Of a stretch of DNA of 64,000 nt, positions 9,549-19,610 are shown piece after piece. The notes under the pieces were generated by a model. It was given only the letters and a program-made list of their open reading frames with translations, was not told the DNA's origin and did not search any database. The stretch comes from Phymorhynchus buccinoides. Lineage: Eukaryota; Mollusca; Gastropoda; Neogastropoda; Raphitomidae. Location: NCBI GenBank assembly GCA_017654935.2, contig CM065683.1, forward strand, positions 6,667,916-6,731,915. The letters run 5' to 3'. The position numbers were made by a program, and so were the translations under genes. Positions within the stretch are counted from its first letter, which is position 1; each line of letters starts with the position of its first letter.

Positions 9549-11726
9549 TCCACACACAGACTGTAAGGCCTAGTGTAAAGTGAGAGAGAAAATCCCCTGT
9601 ACCCAGGTTCGAACTCGGGTTTACTTGACACGAAGCGAACGTGTTACCACTGTGCATCGAGTTAGCGTTGAGATCATGAGGTCTGGTGGAGGGTGAGCAG
9701 TCTGTTGCTTACAACTTAAAGAAAAAAATACTAGTTGAAAGCGAAGGTGTTGCTGTTGCTGCATCTCAAAACTACAAACTCCGCCTTGCCTTAAGGCTGT
9801 GTCAGACCAATTGACATAGGCTAGAACACCAAGGCTACGTCAAAATGTTATGCTATGCATAGTTGTGCGGGGATTGTCTTTAGCCATGACAAGCTCCCAG
9901 CATAACATCATTAGTCTCCAGAATCCCCCGAAGACGGAGTGTGGCTGCCCACTTGGCGGGGTAATCAAAAACGGTCGCACACGTAATGTTCCCATCCGTA
10001 GCTGATGCACTTGTACCACAGTGTTAAAGTGCTTCCGCTTTGGGATGATCCCTGGAGTCTTTTAGCCAGGGTAAGCCAACAACAAACTATGTCCTTTTTT
10101 AGACTAATGTCTCAATGAAGATGTTTTTTGATAAAATTATATTGGAGCTGTAAAAAGTCGCTTTTAAGAATTTGTTTTCTTAATGGTCTTAATTTAGAGG
10201 TAAGTGTGGGGGGGGGGGGGGGGAATGAAAAAAAGAGCCATGGATACCTTCTACTTACCTTAAGCGCTTAGAGCTTTAGGCCGGGTTCACATTAGACGCG
10301 TAAGTTCCGTATGGAAAACCCTAAATAAGTGGAAGAAAGAAGGATAAAAGTTTACGCATATAAGAAATTCGGACACGTGCACAAATCTTTACCCTTCTTT
10401 CTTTCACTTATTTATACATTGCGCACGGGTTTCCGCACAGAATATTCGCTTATGTGTGTACACGGCCTAAAGGTTAAGTGCTGTATCAATGTTCTTAATA
10501 AATACAGAGAGCACGTTGATATGGCCTGCCTTCTTATTTTTGTCCTCTCTCCTCTTCTCCAGGTCTGTTTCAAAACTGCAGAGCTCTGTCACAAACTGCT
10601 GCCTCGCTGACAGGGCACTGGCAGGGTCCCGCCGTGGCAAGAACGGCGGTGAAAGCCGTCAGTAGACCACCAAGCCTGCTGTCCAACTCCATCGTCAGCC
10701 ACTACTTTGGGTCCTGGTCACCGGCGTGGCGCGTGGGAAACGGTGCTCTCCAACGGTATGAAACTTTGAATGACGATTGTGATCGTCTTCCCTGCGTTTC
10801 TTTTCTGTTCATTTTCTTCCAATTTTTCTTTTTATTCCATGTACTTCCAAGGGGCTTTCGGAAATAAACCTTGAAACTTGATACCGGGGTGGGTGGGGGG
10901 TCTTCCATAAAAATAGTTCCCCCACCTTCTGTGCTTGATACTTCCTTTAATCTACCACTCTTTGACTCTGCCTTTTCCCTTTGCTTTCTATCATCTATCT
11001 TTCTGATTTATTGGCCCATTCTCCTGCCTTTTTTTCCAGAGAAAACATCTTCCAATCTTTGAGCTCCTCCGAAATCGGAATGTGTCGGCTGTACGCAGTG
11101 GGGAGACCAGTGAAAACTGAAAACCTGAAAACATATGTACCTTACTCATTATGGCCTTTGAACACAGAAGAAGGTACAGCTTGGTCTTTTGTGGAACTCA
11201 AACTAGGGGTTTGCACTGGCTCTTAGTCTTTGTGCTGCAGCCGAGGGATTGGTTGGCCTTTGGAAAGTAACTTTCAAAATGTGGCAAAAATGTTAGGGTG
11301 ATGGACCACTTTGTTAGAAAATGCATCATCAATAATACGTTTCCCTGGTGCGTTTTCAGACTACCCCCCCTCCAAGCCAGCACCCCGCTACTGGAGCACA
11401 CGCGAAGCAAAGTGCGCTACAGCCGAAACAAGGGGAAGCCGCAGACGGTTCACTCCGTGGTCAACCGGTTCTACCGGCTGCACTGGGGCATCTGGATCCG
11501 AACCCGCGCGGGCCGCGGCAAGAGACTGTGGACGAAGCACACGGAGCGGAGGTACCGCCTGAGGCAGCATGTGTTCTGCAACAAGCAGCAGAGCAAGCTG
11601 CTGGACAAAATGGTCACCGACTTCTGGAAGCGCCCCAGATACTTCGTCGATGACCCGTACGAGCCGTACCAGCAGCGCCAAAACCTTGACGTCTACTTTC
11701 AACAGAAGAGACCGTTTTTCCCTTGA
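7303..11726 (+). CDS. MRPL35: Mitochondrial ribosomal protein bL35m, complete, three exons
   Basis: bL35m is a protein of the large mitoribosomal subunit. Exons 7303-7333, 10563-10755 and 11360-11726 join in phase to 196 aa (human about 188). The N-terminus is a presequence-like stretch (MAASLRSGLK...). Exon 3 holds the whole L35 fold: basic RSKVRYSRNKGK, then VVNRFYRLHWGIWIRTRAG, FCNKQQSKLLDKMVTDFWKR and YVDDPY-like FVDDPYEPY, each closely matching the human protein. The tail QQKRPFFP is extra. A polyadenylation signal lies at 12321. Confidence 0.95.
8969..9190. mobile_element. MITE of the CAGGGCTCCC family, AAGAT duplication
   Basis: Starts CAGGGCTCCC, ends GGGAGCCCTG, flanked by AAGAT on both sides (5 bp). 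Inverted relative to the 1456 copy. Confidence 0.82.
9300..9658 (-). mobile_element. tRNA-derived SINE, near full length
   Basis: Minus-strand head with pol III B-box-like GAGTTCGAACCTGGGTAC, a conserved body (GAGACGATAAACCGAGGTCC), a G/T-rich variable centre and the tail AAGTACCTAATACCTAA. Other copies are listed separately. Confidence 0.88.
9775..10085 (+). mobile_element. SINE-like repeat, long copy
   Basis: The fullest copy. It begins near TTAAGGCTGTGTCAGACCAA, passes GTGTGGCTGCCCACTTGGCG and ends at the small hairpin CCCTGGAGTCTTTTAGCCAGG. The head also occurs alone at 25655-25735. Confidence 0.75.
10563..10755 (+). CDS. MRPL35: MRPL35 exon 2
   Basis: 193 nt from acceptor cttctccag to donor gtatga. 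It encodes the rapidly evolving N-terminal region (LFQNCRALSQTAASLTG...WRVGNGALQ). Lengths of exons 1 and 2 sum to leave phase 2, which exon 3 completes as Arg. Confidence 0.88.
10905..11105 (+). mobile_element. Retroposon-like repeat (TAGTTCCCCCACCTTCTG family)
   Basis: Shared with 30925-31245, 41452-41660 and 54866-55165. Fuller copies end in TCTGAGCGATCGAAGAAGAAG, a (GAA)n tail as in non-LTR elements or SINEs. No coding seen. Confidence 0.7.
11360..11726 (+). CDS. MRPL35: MRPL35 exon 3: L35 domain and stop
   Basis: Acceptor gcgttttcag; TGA stop at 11724-11726. Contains the whole conserved domain, including TVHSVVNRFYRLHWGIW and CNKQQSKLLDKM. G+C is higher than in the introns. Confidence 0.96.
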
Positions 11727-11746
11727 AAACGTCACATAGTTTCAGT

Positions 11747-12174
11747 CAATAGGGCATTTGAATGGGTGCAACTTTTCCTGGTGTACAAGGATTTCCTTTT
11801 TTTTTAATTTTACCAGAAAAGGAATTTCCTGTTTTTAAAATTTGTCAAACAAGATCTATGTGTGTCTACTGTATTTTTCAAACAGTTTAAAATAAGCATT
11901 TGTATAAATTGTGGAAAAAGCAAACTAGAATACTTTCATAAATCAATTTTTCTTTAGCGGCAGAGGGACAATACCCCATAGACCCCGGCCTTTCAGGTTT
12001 TTTCATTTTGTGTAGTTGCACCCCTGCATTTTCCGTGAGTGTTCGTGCTCTATAATAGACTACCAAGTTGCCTGCACTCGTTCTGCCCGAGTTACGCTGA
12101 CCTTTCTAATTCAACTCTCTAAATTCAACTCAAGTGAATTTCAAGGTCGTCCTCACGTGGCAAATGCCCTATTG
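11747..12174. mobile_element. Composite insertion in the MRPL35 3' UTR
   Basis: The outer ends CAATAGGGCATTTG and CAAATGCCCTATTG are perfect 14-bp inverted repeats. Inside, 11761-12026 is a second element of the GGGTGCAACT family flanked by CATTTG and CATTTT. The insertion lies between the stop codon and the AATAAA at 12321, so it should be in the mature mRNA. Confidence 0.8.
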
Positions 12175-12320
12175 GTTTCTTTTTAAAGTTGGACCGTTGT
12201 GCAAGACTAAGGACAATTTTTTTGTTTGTTAACATGTACGGAGTACAAACTAAAGTGATATGTTTTTTGTTTTTTTGCAGCCACCATTATTTGGTCTCAA
12301 ATTTGTGTCAAATAACGGAC

Positions 12321-12326
12321 AATAAA
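12321..12326 (+). promoter_or_regulatory. MRPL35 polyadenylation signal AATAAA
   Basis: First canonical AATAAA downstream of the stop, about 595 bp beyond it. Usage is inferred. Confidence 0.6.
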
Positions 12327-12636
12327 ATCAAGGATTCAAAGTCAAGCTCTATTATAACATGACATATCTGTGTATACCTTGAAAGTTTGTATTTGTTTTA
12401 AAGACAGGACTACTCGCATTGGTTTTATAAATTGTATAGAAATCCAACTGAGAAAAAAACAACCAAACTACATGCAAAGAGATCAATTCAACTTTGAGTT
12501 ATAGAGAAAGTTGGTCAGTGGTCAGTGATATGTTTAGTTACAACGAAGACATATGTCATGTTCTTTAAACCAGACCCTGGAGTTGTGGCTAAGTGGGACA
12601 ACTAGGGTGTGAATCTGAAGCCTGTGTGTTAGAAAC

Positions 12637-13192
12637 ATAGGTGTCAACCTATACAGTTTTCCCGTATTGCTGTACGGGAATACCATGATTTTGGGTCTGT
12701 ACGGCTGTATAACAGTTTCAATACGGGTAAAACATTTATTCGGGCAGATCAGAAATCAGAGACAAATCGTGAAGTGATAGAATTTTGTGATAGCAGACGA
12801 CAATACGCGGACACCTAGCAGCCGAACAGAAAAACGAAAGCAGTAGGCTAGATGATCGGTCATGCGCAGAGAGCGATTTGTTCTGGTAATCTGCGCATGC
12901 ATGGTTTCTTCAGAACTTCCGTATGAGCGTTGTTTGAATCGAAAACGGCACGAGTTGGGAGTGGGAGACACTTGAAAGAATGGGAAAACCTGTCCTTTTG
13001 GAAAGGAAGGTACGCTCCCCTGCCCATTTTTCAATATATATAACAAAACTGCATGAAAACGATGTCTGAATATAATGTATTCACGGCTACTTTTTTATGG
13101 TTTTGCGTGTTCCGAAATTTATATGGTTTTCAGGGAAATTATTTTTCAATAAGGGAAGTTTTGAAAAAAGGAAAATTGGGTTGACACCTATG
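12637..13192. mobile_element. hAT-like element, CATAGGTGTCAACC termini, 6-bp TSD
   Basis: 556 bp with 14-bp inverted termini (CATAGGTGTCAACC and GGTTGACACCTATG) and the exact 6-bp duplication TAGAAA. It shares its full length with 16793-17387. Confidence 0.9.
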
Positions 13193-14058
13193 TAGAAAGT
13201 ATGACACTTTAAAATAAAAGTATGAAATATTAGGTGGAAACGTCTTGACTTCCAATGATTTGTAAGATATTATAAGTGGCTATGCATTGTCAAAGATGAC
13301 ACTATGTTGAAACAAAAGTATGCATGTGTACTGTAATCACAGCAGCATGCTAAAACCATGGATGCAACTGGAGAAAATCTGAGGCAAGGTTGCATCCATG
13401 GTAAACTGGTTTCGCGTTGCATTGGAATCCCAAGTTTTGATGCTGTTGTTGCTGACTGGTGTGATACGTGTCGATATAGAGTGAGCTTGTAGTGTGTATG
13501 GAAAAACGTGTCGATGTTGATTCAACTTCAACTTTGTATATATATGATGGGAAAATAAATGTCAAATTCAAATACAGAAATACTTTCATACTTCTAATTT
13601 GATAATCTTTGTGATGTGGAAACCATTCTCAAGTATTGATTGTGTTGTACACACACACACTCTCTCTCTCTCTCTCTCTTACACCAACACACACACATTT
13701 ATTCATGTGCAGTCAATTATTATTAAGGATTTGTGTGCACAAGACTGCTCCAATCAAATAAAAAGAATCAAACACCAAATGCGTGTTCGTTTCCAGCAGA
13801 ACTGCATTAACAACAGATAGTGTTATTTCAGTGTACAATTATTGTTGCACTTAACACAAATGCCATCATGATCAAACGTATAGTTCTTCTCCAACAAAGC
13901 TTGCCAATACAAATACATTCATGCCCCAATCCATCCACACACACACCTTCTCTTATCCGTCATTATATCACACACAAAAAAGCTGCTGAGAATCTATTGC
14001 CAACTGTGTTCTTTAGCAGGGTTCATACAATGCGTTCAATAAACTTCTCAAGGACTGT
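13193..14058. other. Intergenic DNA between MRPL35 and RRP12
   Basis: AT-rich, with a (CA)n/(TC)n tract near 13650-13697. Short open frames lack family resemblance. Confidence 0.6.
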
Positions 14059-14064
14059 TTTATT
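14059..14064 (-). promoter_or_regulatory. Possible RRP12 polyadenylation signal
   Basis: Minus-strand AATAAA about 830 bp beyond the RRP12 stop. A nearer weak variant (AATAAG, near 14773-14778) also exists. Confidence 0.35.
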
Positions 14065-14115
14065 AAGAAGAAACAATTCCAGTGCTCATGATTTTGTCTT
14101 TCAACATGATATTAG

Positions 14116-14740
14116 TCTCTGAATTTTGCTCTCTCTCACACACACACTGAATTTTGCACTCTCTCTTTCTCTCACACACACACACTGAATTTTGCACTCT
14201 CTCTTTCACACAAACTGGATTTTGCACTCTCCCTCTCTCTCTCTCTCTCACACACACATACACCAGACCTGTTTACTGTCCTGATTTTGCCGTCATTTTT
14301 ACGTGAAAAAAAATCCTAAATATAAAAAACCCCACTGCAGTTGCGTCGGTAAGCGAAGCTTTTGAAACAATGCGGTGAAAATTCATTTCGCGCCATTTCT
14401 GTTTCAAAATGGCGTCCAAGCGAGTGCATTCTGAAGCTTCTGTATCTTCTGGTCGAAAATCAAAAGAAAAGACATAAAAAGTGACACAGAAATTCCGGGA
14501 AAGTTACCTCAAAATTCCAGGAATACGTCGTTCAGCACTAGGTGACAAGCATGTGTTCTGTGTCTACTGCTCGACGGACATTAGTATTGCACACTCAGGT
14601 CAGTACGATATCGACGTTCATTGGTCATGCCTTGGATTAGTTTTTTTGCTTCAAAAATTACAACTTTGCAAAATAGGGGTAAACAGGTCTGCATACACAC
14701 ACACTGAATTTTGCACTCTCTCTCACACATACACACATTG
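14116..14740. repeat. Minisatellite split by a hAT-like insertion
   Basis: A unit containing CACTGAATTTTGCACTCTCTC with CA and TC runs repeats about four times at 14116-14263 and resumes at 14692-14740. Between them sits the element at 14264-14691, so the array predates the insertion. Confidence 0.82.
14264..14691 (+). mobile_element. hAT-like element with first coding exon remnant
   Basis: Ends CAGACCTGTTTAC and GTAAACAGGTCTG, flanked by CATACAC (7 bp). From 14409 it reads MASKRVHSEASVSSGRKSKE with an early stop. After the stop the frame continues with YLKIPGIRRSALGDKHVFC, VYCSTD and IAHSGQYDI, a BED-like CxxC finger followed by an I-x-H motif, as at the N-terminus of hAT-type transposases. 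Related: 40674-41149, 50447-50911, 32444-32663. Confidence 0.82.
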
Positions 14741-14894
14741 TGCAAGAGAGGGTGGGACCATAGCTCCAAATCTTATTGGCATTGAAGAAACTATTGTTGA
14801 CATTATTCAGAAACATCTTGAACCCTCTTGCAATGAATTCTCACAACGATTTCAAGCACACTCTTTCTTAACTAGTCAGTCAGCAGCAGGGTGT

Positions 14895-15048
14895 TCATTT
14901 CTTCTTCATGGCGTGTTTCTGGGCGGCCTTTCTGGCGCTCCTCTTCATCTGCATCCCTTTCTGGGCCCCCTTCCTGGCCCCCTTGACCAGTCCGGAGAAC
15001 TGACCCTTCAGCTTGGCCTGTTTCCTGGCAAAACGCACATCAACACGT
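14895..15048 (-). CDS. RRP12: RRP12 exon e33: basic C-terminal tail and stop
   Basis: 154 nt, acceptor cacagtcag, stop TGA at 14897-14895. [20 protein letters not shown] then a Lys/Arg-rich end, like human KMKLQGQFKGLVKAARRG. Confidence 0.95.
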
Positions 15049-18000
15049 CTGACTGTGAACATGTTTAACAACCTACATACTGTGCAACTTGTTGAAATAC
15101 AAGCTTTAATCACTTATTTAATTTTATTATTTTTGTTTTGTGGATGACATGGGATGATTCGTTGCTTCAAACATTCAGTTGGCCAACGTTTTAGCTTGAC
15201 AATTTTTTTTATAAAAAATCGAAATATCGCTCTTTTAACAGTGTTGCTGATTTTATTCCGTCTTGTCTACATACTGTTTCTGTCAGTACAAAAGACTCAA
15301 TACTGACTGACGCGGTATGAATTTATCACTGATTTTTTAGTAGGATCTGAGGGAGGAAGAAACAAAACAAGAAGATCCAAATTTGTCAACATTTCGATTT
15401 ATTAATCTTTGTCAAGACTTCCAGAATCAGTCACACTCCCATTGTGATTTTGGAACAGTCACAAGTCATGTTTATGAATGTGTACAATATAATAGCAAGT
15501 CCATTACTGGCATTAGTTCATTGCCAGCAGTGAAATGAACACAGTTCTTGCATAAACATAGGGCGCAAAATCCATGGTCAACTTCGACCAACAGAGGCTT
15601 ACTGTTACTGGCATTAGTTCATTGCTTTGTGGACGAGAATCGCAAGCACATTTAACTTTTCTGGTATCGATTCACAAGTAATGACGATTACCAGCAAATG
15701 ACAAAACAAACAAGTAAAAAAAAACCCAGCAGAATGTAATTTGTATTTCAAACCGAACCGATACACGTCAAACAGTAACACAAAAACTAGAGAAAGGACA
15801 ACATACCATACTGGATCGGAAACAAAATATATTGCGCCTTGACTTAAAAGAAAACACACAAACACTGTATATTCAGAGTGAAAATACAAAAAAAGCAAGA
15901 TTAATAGTTTACCTTTTGTTCAGGTTTTTCAGTTCCAGCGGCACATACGTATAAGGATCGTGTTTTCCAGATTTCTTGACGTCGCCCGCTCCTTTCTGAT
16001 GAGGCACACATCAAGATTGTAATCAGTCTTTGTGTCATCTTAACATTATCACAGAATCTGTCATGAAGCTAAAATTGTCTAACTCCTCATGCTCGCAATT
16101 TAAAAAACAAACAACTGAAATAAACTCCCAAACCCACTTTTAATTAATAAAACAAACAAGTAAAATTTAAAAAACTTTTATACCAACGCAGCAAAAATTA
16201 TTACAAAGAGTGAATAATAAAACCAATTCCCATTCACTCAACAATATTCATAATTAATTAGTTTACTAATGAAAACAAATACTGGCCAGATTAATAAAAT
16301 AATCCACTTAGCAAAGCAAAGTCTCGGAACTTCACAAGCCTAATTCAATTACAAATACATGTACGAATGACGTCTAATAATCAACTTCACGTGGAGGCAC
16401 AAACGTTTCATAAACTTAGTTCAACGACAGGCACAGCCTAAACACTTCCACTTCCTCTGCAGATAAAGAGGCTCAAAATTCACAGCCTAAACACTTCCAC
16501 TTCCTCGGCAGATAATGATGCTCAAAATTCACAAATATTCAACATTGGTAGAAGACACCTGTCAAACAAATTGATTATCTTAAATGTAAACTTGCTCTAT
16601 GTCTCAGGCATGAAATGACACCAAACTGTGAAAATATTATTATGGAAACAAACCACCAAAGCCGAGTTACCTTGGATCTATATTCCGCTCCGTACTCTGC
16701 CCCTTTCTTCAACGGTCTGTGGATGCCAGTGCCTCCAGCTGCAAAGAAAACAACATGTTCGGCCGTTGACACTCACGCTCATCAGTGGTGACCATAGGTG
16801 TGAATCTATACAGTTTTCCCGTATTGCTGTACAGGAACACCATGATTTTGGGTCTGTACAACAGTTTCAATACGGGTAAAACTGATTTATACGGGCAGAT
16901 CAGAAATCAGAGACAAACCGCGAAGTGATAGAATTTTGTGATAGCAGACGACAAAATGCGGACGCCAAGCAGCTGAACAGGAAAACGAAAGCAGTAGGCT
17001 AGATGATCGGTCATGCGCAGAGAACGATTTGTTCGATGTGTTCTGGTAATCTGCGCATGCGTGGTTTCTTCAGAACTTCCGTGTGAGCGTTGTTTGAATA
17101 AAAAATGACGGACGCGAATTCTTCCAGTTCTACGAACCCCCCTGTGGCCAAAAAGGCACGAGTAGGGAGTGGGAGACACTTGAAAGAATGGGAAAACCTG
17201 TCCTTTGAGAAAGGAAGGTACGCTCCCCTTCCCATTTTTCAATATATATAACAAAACTGCATGAAAGCAATGTCTGAGTATAATGTATTCACTGCAACCT
17301 TTTCATGGTTTTGCGTGTTCTGAAATTTATACGGTTTTTAGGCTTGAAATAAGTTTTGAAAAAAGGAAAATTGGGTTGACACCTATGGGTGACAGTTGTT
17401 GAGGTCAACAATGCCCTGCATCAAGTATAGTAGAGTGTGACAAATCCGTACACCAAGCAATTTCATCCACTTTGCATGGTTACTCACTTTGAAACCGTGC
17501 TGTGTCTATTCTAAAGTATAGTAAACACACATAGCTGTTGTGAACCCTAAAAGGAATCCCAATGATAAAAACCGTGTATTCATTAGTTTATTCACCACAA
17601 TTAAGTTTGTGTGATCTGCATGAAAAGTTGGATCTAAATCTTAGCAACTGCCTGAAGACAGTCACATACCATAAATCTGTAAATCACGCAGAAAAATAAT
17701 TATAATTAATAATGCTTATATAGCGCATAATCTTGCAAAGCAACTCAATGCGCTTTTCACTCACCATTCGTACAAACATTTCTAACAGACTGGTTCACGT
17801 ATCCTCATAATACATCTCTATGAAAGTGAATACATTAGAGAATGCATTGCATATAATCATAACACAACACACTAACACCCACCTCCCTTCAAACCCCCCA
17901 GCCATCCCCCCCCACCCCCTACTCCCCACCCCCTACACACACGCGCATGCGTTAACCTCATACTCAACGTCAATGAGCTGGAAGACAAGAGTGGTGAAAG

Positions 18001-19579
18001 GATCATAGACTTTAGAAACAGGTGCCAAAAAAATAAGTGTGAATATTCCTTTGTTTTCACAACGTGTGATTTTATAATGCATGTATTTTAAGATGATCAA
18101 ATTTGAATAGGCAAATTCATTTATTTAATTTAGATTAATATATTTATGACAAATCAACTAGACGAATTCGTATTGTAAAAATACAAGCATCAATGCAATT
18201 TCGTCCAATGTCTCACTACTAAAAGAACTAAAAGTCAACCAATAATATGGTTGGTTATATCTTTATTGATTAATTTGGGACATTCCTGGGTAAAGGTAAA
18301 GATGTGCCACCCCCCCATGCATTTCTCGGTTAATTGTATTTTTCCATTTTTGCCTTTACCGTATATACCAGACTACAATCAACAATAAAGCTGTATTTTA
18401 GGAACATTTTTAGCTAATTACCTTTTTGGAATACTAACCCTAACCCTAACCCTAGCCCTAAACCTAACCCTACCCCCCACTATGTACTGCAGTACACCGC
18501 GATTTGTCACAGTTGTGGTTCGTTGCGTTTTTCTGTCTTATACGGTGGGGGGTAGGGTAGGGTTAGGGTTAGGGTTAGTATTCCAAAAAGGTTATTAGCT
18601 AAAAATATTCCTAAAATACAGCTTTATGTATGGTAAGAAAGGCAATAACGGAAAAATACAATTAACCGAGATAGATAGGGGGGGTGGCACATCTTGACCT
18701 TTACCCATTCCTGGTATTGCAGTACCTCCAGGATCGTCCCACCATCTTTATATCTATTAATGTCCCACATATGCCTGTTCCAGGCTGGAGAACGTTAATC
18801 GGAATTTGTGTGTCTCACTACTGAGGGGCTTACAGGTGCCACAGTGGATTTTTGACCCTCTTAATAAAATTTACTGGAGGTCTTTTCTTTTGTTTTCCCA
18901 TCACACACAAACATTATTTTGATTATCTTAATAAATAAAAAAGAAGAAAATAAACACATATTTGGCTATTCTATTGATTTCAAACTACAAGTCACTGTGC
19001 TTTGTCTTTTGACGAAATTGCATGTCATGCATGGACGAAATTGCATGGGGTATGAACGAAATTGCATGTGATACATGGACGAAATTGCATGGGGTATGGA
19101 CGAAATTGCATGTTATACATGGACGAAATTGCATGGGGTATGGACGAAATTAGACTTGTTTGCAGCCATTTTCTGATGAATCAGTGGGGAAGCCCTATTA
19201 CTTACTACACACAAATCAAGTAACAAAACACTCGCCGTTAATCTTACATGCTGATTTACATACCGGCGAGAAAGCATCTACATCATGCGACTGTACTTCA
19301 AAGTTTGTGGGAGCGATTCCTGACTATCCCATAGTAATAATAATTATGGTTATTTATATAGCGCTCTACTCTACTTTCCAGGGAGCTCAGAGCGCTGTGC
19401 ATCAACATTAACATAAAAAACCCACAACATTAACATAAATACCAGACTACAATCAACAAGCCCTACACACAGTGTAGAGTGGCACAGAGGTGCCTTGTGT
19501 CAAGTAAACCCGAGTTCGAACCTGGGTACAGGGGATTTTTCCTCTCACTTTACACTAGGCCTTACAGTCTGAACGTGGA

Positions 19580-19610
<31 letters not shown>

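Larger units (their letters stand above)
7334..10562 (+). other. MRPL35 intron 1 with transposon copies
   Basis: 3.2-kb intron. It contains a Tigger-like MITE fragment (8701-8836), a CAGGGCTCCC MITE (8969-9190), an inverted tRNA-SINE (9300-9658), a SINE-like repeat (9775-10085) and a G-run at 10207-10223. No exon recognised. Confidence 0.7.

Noticed and set aside
9247..9657. Frames of 130 residues and similar ones at 19645, 25889, 29624 and 61435
   Set aside because: All lie in tRNA-SINE copies and translate the same SINE body.
10634..10867. Alternative start MARTAVKAVSRPP in MRPL35 exon 2
   Set aside because: It is inside the exon 2 frame and would drop the presequence start; the 7303 ATG has a clean donor and the right phase.
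14481..15068. 195-residue plus-strand frame over the RRP12 last exon
   Set aside because: A fusion of the hAT remnant, the minisatellite and the antisense of exon e33.
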